Counted from the first letter of the stretch, positions 6,686 through 14,809 are shown. The stretch is DNA of 16,239 bases from Sulfuritalea sp. (GCA_023229545.1 JALNZB010000046.1:1-16239); one strand, 5' to 3'. Translations and numbers: made by a program. Notes: generated by a model from the letters alone, not told the origin.

Positions 6686-7480
6686 TCAGGCACGCCGCAG
6701 CGAGACTTCGCCGGAAAGAACCCGCTCGACGCGGCCATCGACTTCCAGCAGTAGCGCGCCGTCGGTGTCGACGCCGCGACAGATGCCCTCGCGGGGCGGC
6801 GCAAAATCGGTCGAGAGACTGACGCGGGCATCCTGCCAGGCATGGCGCGCCATCCACTCCGGACGAATGGCGGCAAAGCCTTCGGTGGCAAAGATTTCGA
6901 GCGTGGCCAGCAGTTCGCCAAGCAGGGCGGCCAGCAGTTCGTTGACGTCCGCTGCTGCACCCGTTGCGTCAATGGCGGTCGATGCGGCGCACACGTCTTC
7001 GGGCATGCCGACGGGCAGGCGCAGGTTGATGCCGATGCCGATGACTGCGGCATGGGGCGCGCCGGGCACCAGTTCAACCAGAATGCCGCCGAGCTTGCGA
7101 CCGTCCTTGAGAATGTCATTGGGCCATTTCAACGCCGTCTTGCCAGCGCCGACTATTGTCAAGGCGCGCGTGACGGCAACGCCGACTGCCAGAGACAGCC
7201 CCGCCGGCGCGGTGCCCGGCGCAAAACGCCAGAGTAGTGAAAATGTCAGGCTGTCACCGGGGCTGGCGAACCAGATGCGACCGCGCCGACCGCGACCGGC
7301 GGTTTGTTCCTCGGCGATGACCACCGTGCCGGAAGGCGCGCCGGCTTCGGCGCGGCTCAGCAAGACGGCATTGGTCGAATCGCAGCGCGGCAGGATATCG
7401 ATATCGAAGCGGCGGGCGGCAACTCCGAGCTTGGCGGCGATAGCGGCAATGGTGGTAGCGGCGACGTTGGTGGCAGGCAT
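6686..7480 (-). CDS. birA: Biotin--[acetyl-CoA-carboxylase] ligase, monofunctional
   Basis: BirA makes biotinyl-AMP and transfers biotin to the carrier protein of acetyl-CoA carboxylase. The 264-residue product shows the biotinyl-AMP loop G-R-G-R-R-G-R (62-68), the K-W-P-N-D-I motif with the catalytic-region lysine (118-123), G-G-I-L-V-E (131-136), G-I-G-I-N (148-152) and a small C-terminal beta domain. It begins almost directly with the catalytic domain and lacks the N-terminal winged helix of E. coli BirA, so it probably cannot repress biotin genes. The ribosome site before the ATG at 7480 is weak. It lies 77 bp after ntrC and is followed closely by coaX. Confidence 0.93.
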   Translation of the reverse strand: MPATNVAATTIAAIAAKLGVAARRFDIDILPRCDSTNAVLLSRAEAGAPSGTVVIAEEQTAGRGRRGRIWFASPGDSLTFSLLWRFAPGTAPAGLSLAVGVAVTRALTIVGAGKTALKWPNDILKDGRKLGGILVELVPGAPHAAVIGIGINLRLPVGMPEDVCAASTAIDATGAAADVNELLAALLGELLATLEIFATEGFAAIRPEWMARHAWQDARVSLSTDFAPPREGICRGVDTDGALLLEVDGRVERVLSGEVSLRRA

Positions 7481-7520
7481 GGTTGCGTTCCGAATAACGC
7501 CGAGCCCTTGCTTGCGCTCG

Positions 7521-7539
7521 ACGAAAAGTCAGCCTGACT
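7521..7539 (-). terminator. Weak stem-loop with T run between ntrC and birA
   Basis: On the minus strand AGTCA-GGC-TGACT (7527-7539) is followed by TTTTC. The stem is only five base pairs, so at best it is a weak intrinsic terminator after ntrC. A sigma-70-like TATAGT overlaps its upstream edge and could instead belong to a birA promoter. Neither reading is firm. Confidence 0.25.
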
Positions 7540-7557
7540 ATACTTGAAGCGGGGTTT

Positions 7558-8982
7558 TCAGGTCGGTTCGGAATCCGTCTTGATGTCGTCCAAGCCGAGT
7601 TCCTGAATCTTGCGCGTGATGGTATTGCGACCGATGCCGAGCAGTTGCGCGGCATCGATGCGGCGCCCGCCGGTGGCATTGAGGGCGCGCCGGATCAGCG
7701 TCGCCTCGAACTGGCGTGTGAGTTGCTCGAAGACCTGGCCGGGCGCGGCGGCCAGCAGCCGGTCGGCTTCGCTCGCCAGCGCAACATTCCAGTCTGTCGG
7801 CATTTCCCGGCGCGCCGCATTGTCCGGACCGTCGCGCAGTTCGGCGGGCAGGTCGGCAATGTCCACGCTCTGCCCCGGCGCCATCACCGTCAGCCAGTGG
7901 CAGAGGTTTTCCAGTTGGCGCACGTTGCCGGGGAAGTCCAGCCCTTGCAGGTATTTCAGCACGGCATCGGTGAGGCGCTTCGGTTCGCCGCCAAGTTCCA
8001 GGGCGCTTTTCTGCAGGAAGTGCCTGGCCAGCAGCGGAATGTCATCGCGGCGCTCGCGCAGGGGCGGCAGGCGCAGGCGGATGACGTTGAGGCGGTGAAA
8101 CAGGTCTTCGCGAAACAGGCCATCCCTGACCCGATCTTCGAGGTTCTGATGGGTGGCGGCGATCACCCGCACGTTGGCCTTCACCGGCTGGTGGCCGCCG
8201 ACCCGGTAGAAGCTCCCTTCCGACAGCACGCGCAACAACCGGGTCTGCAACTCGGCCGGCATATCGCCGATTTCGTCGAGGAACAGTGTGCCGTTGTCGG
8301 CCTGCTCGAAGCGTCCGCGACGCAGTGCACTGGCGCCGGTGAAAGCGCCTTTTTCGTGGCCGAACAATTCGGATTCGAGCAGATCGCGTGGAATGGCCGC
8401 CGTGTTGATGGCGATGAAGGGCGCATCCTTGCGCGGACTGTGACGATGCAGGGCGCGCGCCACCAGTTCCTTGCCGGTGCCGGATTCGCCGTTGATTAGC
8501 ACCGTGGCATGGGACTGGGACAGCCGACCGATGGCGCGAAAGACTTCCTGCAAGGCGGCGCCCTGCCCGAGTATTTCCGGCACGGCGCTGGTTTCCTCTG
8601 TCGAGCCATTCTGGTGCGAGGCTTGAGTCATCGCCCGGCGCACCAGGTCCACGGCCTGATCGACATCGAAGGGCTTCGGCAGGTATTCGAAAGCGCCGCC
8701 CTGGAAGGCCGAAACGGCGGAATCGAGATCGGAATACGCGGTCATGATGATGACCGGCAGATCGGGATAGTGCGTCTTGACATGGCGCAACAGATCCAGT
8801 CCGCTGCTGCCCGGCATGCGAATGTCGGAGACCAGAACCTGCGGCTTCAAGCCGTTGTTGAGCGCCGCCAGCGCTTCGTCGGCGGAGCTGAAACACTTGA
8901 CGGGTATGTTCTCCCGACCAAGCGCTTTTTCCAGCACCCAGCGGATGGAGCGGTCGTCATCGATGATCCAGACGGGATTCAT
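7558..8982 (-). CDS. ntrC: Nitrogen regulation response regulator NtrC (sigma-54 activator)
   Basis: The 474-residue protein has the three NtrC domains. The receiver (1-120) has D8-D10 acidic residues, the phosphoacceptor D53 in VSDIRMPG, T81 and K103. The AAA+ domain (about 137-375) has Walker A GESGTGKE (165-172), the sigma-54 loop G-A-F-T-G-A (212-217), Walker B G-T-L-F-L-D-E-I-G-D (231-240) and R fingers near 308-312. The C-terminal Fis-type helix-turn-helix (about 425-465) includes A-A-Q-L-L-G-I-G-R-N-T-I-T-R-K. When phosphorylated by NtrB it activates sigma-54 promoters under nitrogen limitation; the two sites upstream of glnA in this window are obvious targets. The gene starts 25 bp after the ntrB stop, so the two are co-transcribed. 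The start is fixed by the receiver strand directly after Met (MNPVWIIDDD). Confidence 0.97.
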   Translation of the reverse strand: MNPVWIIDDDRSIRWVLEKALGRENIPVKCFSSADEALAALNNGLKPQVLVSDIRMPGSSGLDLLRHVKTHYPDLPVIIMTAYSDLDSAVSAFQGGAFEYLPKPFDVDQAVDLVRRAMTQASHQNGSTEETSAVPEILGQGAALQEVFRAIGRLSQSHATVLINGESGTGKELVARALHRHSPRKDAPFIAINTAAIPRDLLESELFGHEKGAFTGASALRRGRFEQADNGTLFLDEIGDMPAELQTRLLRVLSEGSFYRVGGHQPVKANVRVIAATHQNLEDRVRDGLFREDLFHRLNVIRLRLPPLRERRDDIPLLARHFLQKSALELGGEPKRLTDAVLKYLQGLDFPGNVRQLENLCHWLTVMAPGQSVDIADLPAELRDGPDNAARREMPTDWNVALASEADRLLAAAPGQVFEQLTRQFEATLIRRALNATGGRRIDAAQLLGIGRNTITRKIQELGLDDIKTDSEPT

Positions 8983-9007
8983 GGTCTGCCGCCGGGGGAT
9001 AGGTCGT

Positions 9008-10078
9008 TCATGATTCTTCCTTCTTCATTCGGGTAACCGGCAGCATCAGCGAAAAGCAGGTGTGGCCGGGGCGCGATGTGACTTCGATGGTGCCGCCGTG
9101 TTGCTGGACAAAGCTCTGGGCGATGGTGAGTCCCAGGCCGCTGCCATTTTCACGGCCCGAAACCAGCGGATAAAAAATCTTGTCGCGAATGTCTTCCGCT
9201 ATGCCGGGACCATTGTCTATCACCTGCAATTCGAGTGCCAGCGGATGATGTTTCTTTGCCAGCGTGACCTGTCGTGCCGCCCGGGTGCGGAAAATGATCT
9301 CGCCGTTGCCGTGCATCGCCTGCGCCGCGTTGCGCGAAATGTTGAGGATGGCCTGGATCAATTGTTCGCGGTCGCCGGTGATGTCGGGCAGCGAGGTGTC
9401 ATAGTCGCGACGGACGGAGACGTTGTGGTACTCGGCGTGGATCAGGCGCCGCACGCGTTCGAGAATTTCGTGGATGCTCACCAGCGCCGGCTGCATCACG
9501 CGATGCGAAGAAAGCAGGCGCTGCATCAGGTCCTGCAGGCGGTCGGCTTCCTTGATGATGACTTGGGTATATTCCTTGAGCGGCTCGCTGGCCAGTTCGC
9601 GTTCCAGCAACTGCGCCGAGCCGCGTATGCCGCCAAGCGGGTTCTTGATCTCGTGTGCCAGATTGCGCACCAGTTCGCGATTGGCCTGCTGCTGCTGGGC
9701 GAGCTGCTCCTCGCGCACCGCCTTCAACTGCTGGTCGATGGGGCGAACTTCCAGCAGCAGGCGTGCGCTGCCGGTTTCCACAGGCGTTACCGTGCAATCG
9801 ACATGCAAAGCCGCATCCTGCGCCAGCGTGATCAAAATACCGTGGCCGGTATAGCTCCAGTTGTTTTTCAGCGCGTTGTCGAGTGCGGCGGAGAGTTCGG
9901 ACGAGTCGCCCACCAGTCGTTGCAAGGGCTGGCCGAGCAGTTGCCGCGAACTGATGGCAAACAGGTTCTCCGCCGCCGGATTGACGTGGCGGATGACCAG
10001 CTTGGCATCAACCAGCACGACGGCGGAGGAAAGCAGGTCGAGCCCGCTAAAGGCATTGAAACTCTCGGTGGCGTTCAT
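9008..10078 (-). CDS. ntrB: Nitrogen regulation sensor histidine kinase NtrB
   Basis: The 356-residue cytoplasmic kinase has an N-terminal PAS domain (about 10-115, with NPAAENLF), a linker with a glutamine run (126-131), the dimerisation/phosphoacceptor helix with H142 in A-H-E-I-K-N-P-L-G-G, and a HATPase domain with N-box NISRNAA (246-252), G1 DNGPGI (288-293) and G2 GSGLGL (312-317). There is no membrane segment, as in NtrB/GlnL, which sense nitrogen through PII proteins. It phosphorylates and dephosphorylates NtrC, encoded just downstream. I prefer the ATG at 10078; an in-frame GTG at 10105 would add nine residues, and neither has a strong ribosome site. Confidence 0.95.
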   Translation of the reverse strand: MNATESFNAFSGLDLLSSAVVLVDAKLVIRHVNPAAENLFAISSRQLLGQPLQRLVGDSSELSAALDNALKNNWSYTGHGILITLAQDAALHVDCTVTPVETGSARLLLEVRPIDQQLKAVREEQLAQQQQANRELVRNLAHEIKNPLGGIRGSAQLLERELASEPLKEYTQVIIKEADRLQDLMQRLLSSHRVMQPALVSIHEILERVRRLIHAEYHNVSVRRDYDTSLPDITGDREQLIQAILNISRNAAQAMHGNGEIIFRTRAARQVTLAKKHHPLALELQVIDNGPGIAEDIRDKIFYPLVSGRENGSGLGLTIAQSFVQQHGGTIEVTSRPGHTCFSLMLPVTRMKKEES

Positions 10079-10135
10079 CACTCGTGATCCGTGCAAGAAG
10101 CGCACCAGCCGCTGGATTTCGATTGAACTTGAGAC

Positions 10136-10573
10136 TCAGCGCAGGTTGCCGAGCTCTTTCTTCAGCGACTCGACATTGCGCTCGTGCAGCGCGAGCGTGT
10201 CGCGCAGGGGCTGAAGCTTTTCCGGGGGCTGGCTGCCGGCATCGGACAGGGCTTTCCGGGCTTTCTCCGCGTTTTGCAATTCGTTGGCGAGTTCCTTGTC
10301 GAGGATTGCGCGGCGGTCGTTGTCGCGGGCCTTCTGCTCGTTGCCCGAAACGCGCGGAAAATCGCCCGGAGTCGGCGTTGCGGCGGGGCGCGGCTTTGCG
10401 CCGCCGTTGGGCGAAGGTGGTGGCGATTGCCGCGAGAGCACGGTGCAAGCTTTCTTGCTGGCTTTCTGGTTGGTGTACAGCACCACGCCGGAATCGTCCG
10501 TGCATTTGTACAGCGTGCTGGCCGCCACGGTCAGTGGCAGCAGGAGCGAAATGGCAAAGAAGACTTTCTTCAT
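10136..10573 (-). CDS. Secreted DUF4124 domain protein with coiled-coil tail
   Basis: The 145-residue product starts with a signal peptide (MKKVFFAISLLLPLTVAA, cleavage near 18). A short DUF4124-type segment follows, LYKCTDDSGVVLYTNQ (21-36), with C24 and C43 that could form a disulfide, then a Pro-rich linker (50-72) and a charged helical, probably coiled-coil, tail (78-145). It likely works in the periplasm; no activity is known for DUF4124. The gene lies between the glnA terminator and ntrB, with 57 bp to ntrB, so it probably shares a transcript with ntrBC. Its role there is unclear. The ribosome site is weak. Confidence 0.8.
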   Translation of the reverse strand: MKKVFFAISLLLPLTVAASTLYKCTDDSGVVLYTNQKASKKACTVLSRQSPPPSPNGGAKPRPAATPTPGDFPRVSGNEQKARDNDRRAILDKELANELQNAEKARKALSDAGSQPPEKLQPLRDTLALHERNVESLKKELGNLR

Positions 10574-10602
10574 GTCGCCGAGTGTATGTCAATTGCAGGC
10601 AT

Positions 10603-10633
10603 AAAAAAAGGACGGGCGCTGCCCGTCCTCTTT
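10603..10633 (-). terminator. Strong intrinsic terminator of glnA
   Basis: On the minus strand GGACGGGC (10621-10628) pairs perfectly with GCCCGTCC (10610-10617) around a 3-base loop, followed by a run of seven T. One flanking A-T pair lengthens the stem. It lies 22 bp after the glnA stop and should separate most glnA transcription from the DUF4124-ntrBC genes. On the plus strand only a short T run (CTTTT) follows, so termination from that side would be weaker. Confidence 0.92.
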
Positions 10634-10654
10634 TGCTGCCTGCTACGGAAAGAC

Positions 10655-12064
10655 TCAGATCGAGTAGTACATCTCGTACTCAAGCGGATGGGTGGTCATA
10701 CGGAAGCGCGTGACTTCCTCCATCTTGAGCTCGATGTAGGCATCGATCATGTCCTTGCTGAAGACGCCGCCGCGGGTGAGGTACTCGTGGTCGTTGGCGA
10801 GGTAGTCCAGCGCCTGATCCAGGCTGGAGCAGACGGTCGGGATCTTGGCATCCTCTTCCGGCGGCAGATCGTACAGGTTCTTGTCGGCCGGATCGCCGGG
10901 GTGGATCTTGTTCTGGATGCCGTCGATGCCGGCCATCATCATGGCGGTGAAGGCCAGGTAGGGGTTGGCGCCCGGATCCGGGAAGCGCACTTCGATGCGG
11001 CGCGCCTTGTCGTTATGCACGTAGGGGACGCGGATCGAGGCGGAGCGGTTGCGCGCCGAGTAGGCCAGCTTGACCGGCGCTTCAAAGCCCGGCACCAGGC
11101 GCTTGTAGGAGTTGGTCAGCGGATTGGTGATGGCGTTCAGCGAGCGGGCATGCTTGATGATGCCGCCGATGTAGTACAGGGCTGTCTCCGACAGGCCGGC
11201 GTAGCCGTTGCCGGCGAACAGGTTCTTGCCGTCCTTCCAGATCGACTGATGTACGTGCATGCCGGAGCCATTGTCGCCGACGATCGGCTTGGGCATGAAG
11301 GTCGCCGTCTTGCCATAGCTGTGGGCGACGTTATGCACGATGTACTTGAGGATCTGCGTCCAGTCGGCGCGCTGCACCAGGGGGCCGAACTTGGTGCCGA
11401 TTTCGCACTGGCCGGCGGTGGCGACTTCGTGGTGATGTACTTCCACCGGCACGCCGCAGGCTTCCAGCGCCAGACACATCTGGGCGCGGATGTCGTTCAG
11501 GCTATCGACCGGCGGCACCGGAAAGTAGCCGCCCTTGACGGTCGGACGATGGCCGCTGTTGCCGGACTCGAACTTGTCGCCGGAGGCCCAGGCGGCTTCT
11601 TCCGAAATGACTTTGGAGTAAGCGCCGGACATGTCGATTTTCCACTCGACGGCGTCGAAGATGAAGAATTCGGGTTCCGGACCGAAGTAAGCCGCATCGC
11701 CGATGCCGGAGGATTTGAGATAGGCCTCGGCGCGCTTGGCGATCGAGCGCGGGTCGCGGTCGTAGCCCTTGCCATCGGCCGGTTCGACCACGTCGCAGGT
11801 CAGGATCAGCGTGGTTTCGTCCATGAAGGGATCGATGTAGGCGGTGTTCGCGTCCGGCATGAGTTGCATGTCGGAAGCCTGAATGCCCTTCCAGCCGGCG
11901 ATCGAGGAGCCGTCGAAAGCATGACCGTCTTCAAATTTTTCCATGCCGAAGGCGGAGATCGGCACGCCTACGTGCTGTTCCTTGCCGCGGGTGTCGGTGA
12001 AGCGGAAATCGACGAAACGGACTTCCTTTTCTTCAACCAGTTTGAGTACGTCCTGGGGGGTCAT
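10655..12064 (-). CDS. glnA: Type I glutamine synthetase
   Basis: GlnA makes glutamine from glutamate, ammonia and ATP as a cytoplasmic dodecamer. The 469-residue length is standard for GSI. Visible motifs are D-G-S-S-I-A-G-W (51-58), F-G-P-E-P-E-F-F (127-134) with metal-binding glutamates, the H-H-E-V-A-x-x-G-Q-C-E-I loop (211-222), N-G-S-G-M-H-V-H (265-272) and N-R-S-A-S-I-R-V-P (339-347). Y398 in NLYDLPPEE is the adenylylation site of the GSI-beta type, so activity is probably controlled by GlnE. The ATG at 12064 has GGAG about eight bases upstream. Transcription should be nitrogen-controlled from the sigma-54 promoter and NtrC sites upstream, and it stops at a strong hairpin before the ntrB/ntrC block. 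Confidence 0.98.
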   Translation of the reverse strand: MTPQDVLKLVEEKEVRFVDFRFTDTRGKEQHVGVPISAFGMEKFEDGHAFDGSSIAGWKGIQASDMQLMPDANTAYIDPFMDETTLILTCDVVEPADGKGYDRDPRSIAKRAEAYLKSSGIGDAAYFGPEPEFFIFDAVEWKIDMSGAYSKVISEEAAWASGDKFESGNSGHRPTVKGGYFPVPPVDSLNDIRAQMCLALEACGVPVEVHHHEVATAGQCEIGTKFGPLVQRADWTQILKYIVHNVAHSYGKTATFMPKPIVGDNGSGMHVHQSIWKDGKNLFAGNGYAGLSETALYYIGGIIKHARSLNAITNPLTNSYKRLVPGFEAPVKLAYSARNRSASIRVPYVHNDKARRIEVRFPDPGANPYLAFTAMMMAGIDGIQNKIHPGDPADKNLYDLPPEEDAKIPTVCSSLDQALDYLANDHEYLTRGGVFSKDMIDAYIELKMEEVTRFRMTTHPLEYEMYYSI

Positions 12065-12133
12065 GAGCTGCTCTCCTGAGAGTGAATGTCAAAAGCTGGG
12101 AATCGGTACCAAAAAACGGTGCAGCAGCCTGAT

Positions 12134-12149
12134 AGCAGTTAGCGTGCCA
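12134..12149 (-). promoter_or_regulatory. Sigma-54 promoter of glnA
   Basis: The minus strand reads TGGCACGCTAACTGCT, matching the sigma-54 consensus TGGCACG-N4-TTGCW with one change (C for the first T of the -12 block) and the invariant GG and GC at correct spacing. Transcription would start near 12124, about 60 nt before the glnA ATG. Paired NtrC sites lie upstream, and NtrC is encoded in the window. Confidence 0.85.
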
Positions 12150-12212
12150 TTTGCGCCGCAAAAGAAAGCGATTGTGCCACAAGTCTTTTTGCTTCTCGAC
12201 CCCAAGATGCAC

Positions 12213-12227
12213 GCACCATCAGTGTGC
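12213..12227. promoter_or_regulatory. NtrC-binding site, proximal (glnA enhancer)
   Basis: GCACCATCAGTGTGC has the GCAC-N7-GTGC symmetry of NtrC sites. Its centre (12220) is about 96 bp upstream of the predicted glnA start, a normal enhancer distance. It departs from the fuller GCACY-N4-TGGTGC pattern at one half-site, so it is probably the weaker of the two. Confidence 0.75.
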
Positions 12228-12243
12228 CTCTTGGTGATGTGAC

Positions 12244-12258
12244 GCACTATCTTGGTGC
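12244..12258. promoter_or_regulatory. NtrC-binding site, distal (strong), overlapping the transporter stop codon
   Basis: GCACTATCTTGGTGC matches the NtrC consensus GCACY-N4-TGGTGC fully. Its centre (12251) is 31 bp, about three helical turns, from the proximal site, as expected for cooperative NtrC dimers. The site includes the TAG stop (12247-12249) and last codons of the cation transporter gene, so it serves as coding end and enhancer at once. Confidence 0.82.
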
Positions 12259-13440
12259 GATACTCTGATGGAGCCGGATGGCGATGAACCAGGGGTCGTC
12301 GTGCAGGGCTGTTGTGACGCTGTCTTGAATAGAGGCGAGCCGGGCTTCGTCGGCAAAACCGGGAGGCAGAAAAACATCCGCTTCGACTCGGGTGCCGAGG
12401 TAATGCAGGGTTGTCCTTTCAAACTCCGGGGGGTCGGCATCAAGCATTTCGCGCAGATGGGCGAGGAGGACGGCCCGACCGGGCAACTGAATGGTGGCAT
12501 TGCCCAACAGATCGTTTTCGGCGTCGACATGAACCAGCACATCGAGCACTTCCGGATGATTGTCCAGCACTTGCTGCCGTGCCGTTTCGGCGATGCGATG
12601 CCCTTCGGAGACGCTGATGCGGGGGTTGACCTGCACATGGGCATCGACCAGCACCTGATGTGCCATGCGCCGGGTTCGCAGTTCATGCAAACCGAGCACT
12701 CCCGGCGTGGTCTCGATGGTGTGCCGGATCGCCGCCACTTCCTCGGTCGAAAGGCCGGTATCGATCAGTTCGCGTATCGCCTCCCAGCCAAACTTGAGTC
12801 CGGCGCGCACGATCATGGCGCCGACGACAATGGCCGCCACCGCATCGGCAAAATTGAAGCCGATCAAGGCGCCGCCGATGCCCGCCGCCACGACCAGCGA
12901 CGACAGCGCGTCGGCGCGGGCGTGCCAGGCGTTGGCCACCAGCATCGGCGAGCGCAGGCGCTCGGCGGTGGTCAGCATGTAGCGAAACAGGCCTTCCTTG
13001 GCCGCCAGCGTGAACAGCGCCGCCCACATCGCGGCGACGCCGACCGGTGGCGCGCTGCCGATGTTCTGCAGGCGTCCCGCCGCCGCAATCAGGATGCCGA
13101 CGCCGGTGCCCGCCAGCAGCAGGCCCAGCACCAGCGAGGCCGCCGTCTCGAAACGACCGTGACCATAGGGATGGTCGGCATCCGGGGCTTCCGCGCCCTT
13201 GCGATTGGCGAACAGAACGAAGGCGTCGGAGACGATGTCCGACAGCGTGTGCATGGCGTCGGCGATCAGGCTCTGAGAATGCGCGACGAAGCCGACCGTC
13301 ATTTGCATGGCGGTCAGCACGATGTTGACGCCGACGCTGACCCAGGTGATGCGCTGGCCTTCCTGGAAGCGCGCGTCATTCAGGGCCGCTTCCGCGTGCG
13401 GTGGGTTGGTGATCGCGTGTGAGTGGGTTTCGCGGGACAT
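12247..13440 (-). CDS. Cation diffusion facilitator family metal exporter with extended C-terminus
   Basis: The 397-residue inner-membrane protein has six predicted helices within about 32-215. TM2 holds H64-x-x-x-D68 (HTLSD) and TM5 holds H173-x-x-x-D177 (HARAD); paired HxxxD sites suggest zinc or a similar divalent ion rather than manganese. The conserved D-H-P-Y-G-H-G-R-F-E motif (89-98) follows TM2. The cytoplasmic domain (about 225-305) has D-A-H-V-Q-V-N-P and H-P-E-V-L-D-V-L-V-H. Many CDF proteins end near 300 residues; about 90 more follow here (LHYLGTRVEADVFLPPGF and onward), possibly a second small alpha-beta domain. CDF proteins export metal ions by proton antiport as dimers. The gene is divergent from nadA with 59 bp between, and its end carries an NtrC site. 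The exact metal cannot be read from sequence. Confidence 0.92.
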   Translation of the reverse strand: MSRETHSHAITNPPHAEAALNDARFQEGQRITWVSVGVNIVLTAMQMTVGFVAHSQSLIADAMHTLSDIVSDAFVLFANRKGAEAPDADHPYGHGRFETAASLVLGLLLAGTGVGILIAAAGRLQNIGSAPPVGVAAMWAALFTLAAKEGLFRYMLTTAERLRSPMLVANAWHARADALSSLVVAAGIGGALIGFNFADAVAAIVVGAMIVRAGLKFGWEAIRELIDTGLSTEEVAAIRHTIETTPGVLGLHELRTRRMAHQVLVDAHVQVNPRISVSEGHRIAETARQQVLDNHPEVLDVLVHVDAENDLLGNATIQLPGRAVLLAHLREMLDADPPEFERTTLHYLGTRVEADVFLPPGFADEARLASIQDSVTTALHDDPWFIAIRLHQSIAPR

Positions 13441-13499
13441 GAGGGAAAGCTATACTCGATTCCCTCGCATTCTATCCCGCCCGTCCGGCCCGCTTTGCC

Positions 13500-14600
13500 A
13501 TGGCACAAACTGCAACCCTCTCCTTTGACCGCTTCAACGAATTGGCCGACCAGGCCGCCGGCGAGCGCATCCGCGCCGCCAAGGCCAGGCTCGGCGACAA
13601 GGTGCTGCTGCTCTGCCACCACTACCAGCGCGCCGACGTGTATGCCCACGCCGACATCACCGGCGATTCGCTCAAGCTGTCGCGCCTGGCTTCGCAATCC
13701 AATGCCGAAAGCATTGTTTTCTGCGGCGTGCATTTCATGGCCGAAGTAGCCGACATCCTTTCGCGACCGGAACAGGTGTCGATCCTGCCCGACCTCGCCG
13801 CTGGCTGCTCGATGGCCGACATGGCCAGTCTGGCCAAGGTCGAGCGCGCCTGGCGCGAACTCGCCGCCGTGCTGAATCCCGACGAAAAAGTGACGCCGGT
13901 CACTTACATCAATTCGGCGGCCGATCTGAAAGCCTTCTGCGGCGAACACGGCGGCATTGTCTGCACCTCGTCCAACGCGCCGAAAATTCTCGAATGGTCC
14001 TTCGTCCAGCGCGAGAAGGTGCTGTTCTTTCCCGATCAGCACCTGGGCCGCTGGAGCGGCTTCAAGATGGGCATCCCGCTGGATGAGATGGTGATCTGGA
14101 ACCCCGATCTCGAACAGGGCGGCCTGACCCGCGAACAGATCGAGAAAGCGAAGATCATCCTCTGGCACGGCTACTGTTCGGTGCATCAGATGTTCCAGCC
14201 GAAGGACATCATCAAGTTCCGCAACCAGCACCCCGATGGCTTTGTCATTTCGCACCCGGAATGCAGCTTCGAGGTCTGCCAGCAGTCCGACTACATCGGC
14301 AGCACCGAGCACATCATCAAGACAGTCAAGGCCGGCGCGCCCAACACGCGCTGGCTGGTCGGCACCGAACTCAATCTGGTCGAACGGCTCGCCGAGGAAG
14401 TAAAGCATGAAGGCAAGATCGTGCAGTTCATGGCCAGCACCATCTGCATGTGCTCAACCATGCAGCGCATCGATCCCCAGCATCTGGCGTGGACACTGGA
14501 AAATCTGGTCGAGGGCCGGGTCGTCAACCAGATCAAGGTGCCGCCGCACGAAGCCGCGCTGGCGAAAATCGCCTTGGAGCGCATGCTCGCGGCCTCCTGA
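13500..14600 (+). CDS. nadA: Quinolinate synthase
   Basis: NadA condenses iminoaspartate with dihydroxyacetone phosphate to quinolinate in de novo NAD synthesis. The 366-residue product has the three [4Fe-4S] cluster ligands: C155 in GGIVCTSSNA, C226 in WHGYCSVHQ and C318 in the ICMCSTMQR segment (C316 is the nearby alternative). Substrate-binding features include C-H-H-Y-Q (39-43), G-D-S-L (55-58), T-Y-I-N-S (135-139), F-P-D-Q-H-L-G (177-183), S-H-P-E-C (251-255) and GTELNLV (288-294). The length and the 'MCSTM' form fit the longer bacterial NadA type. There is no clear Shine-Dalgarno site before the ATG at 13500 and no nadB or nadC nearby. A TATACT at 13451-13456 could be a -10 element, but its -35 is poor. 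Confidence 0.96.
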   Translation: MAQTATLSFDRFNELADQAAGERIRAAKARLGDKVLLLCHHYQRADVYAHADITGDSLKLSRLASQSNAESIVFCGVHFMAEVADILSRPEQVSILPDLAAGCSMADMASLAKVERAWRELAAVLNPDEKVTPVTYINSAADLKAFCGEHGGIVCTSSNAPKILEWSFVQREKVLFFPDQHLGRWSGFKMGIPLDEMVIWNPDLEQGGLTREQIEKAKIILWHGYCSVHQMFQPKDIIKFRNQHPDGFVISHPECSFEVCQQSDYIGSTEHIIKTVKAGAPNTRWLVGTELNLVERLAEEVKHEGKIVQFMASTICMCSTMQRIDPQHLAWTLENLVEGRVVNQIKVPPHEAALAKIALERMLAAS

Positions 14601-14809
14601 CCGCCCCAGTCGCCGTGCCGCCAGCGCCGACTTTCAATGAGGGCGGCTTGACTATTCGGTAGATACTTCAAATCCGGGACGAGAAGGGTGCTTCTGCTTT
14701 GTGCCCATAACGGTCTGTCAGCTTTCTCCAAAGCGGCCGCTCAGCCAAACCCAGCTTTTGCGCAATGGAATTCTACGAAGCGGCCGTTGCCGACCTCACC
14801 CAACCGGCC
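14601..14809. other. Non-coding stretch between nadA and the insertion sequence
   Basis: I see no convincing gene here. A possible weak hairpin (GCCGCC 14617-14622 with GGCGGC 14642-14647) lies just after nadA but has a long loop and no T run. Two copies of AGCGGCCG (14732-14739 and 14779-14786) occur, the first within the palindrome AGCGGCCGCT. The stretch resembles decayed or dispersed intergenic DNA, which may have been the landing site for the insertion sequence. Confidence 0.5.

Noticed and set aside
10184..12079. Plus-strand open frame of 631 codons opposite glnA
   Set aside because: Entirely antisense to glnA and the DUF4124 gene and reads through a strong terminator; a codon-bias shadow.
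12165..12183. A second TGGCAC as another sigma-54 promoter upstream of glnA
   Set aside because: TGGCACAATCGCTTT lacks the GC dinucleotide of the -12 element; the TTGTG-C-CACAA palindrome there has no clear assignment.
12268..13422. Plus-strand open frame of 384 codons opposite the cation transporter
   Set aside because: The minus-strand frame has all CDF motifs; the plus-strand product is His/Gln/Arg-rich without recognisable domains.
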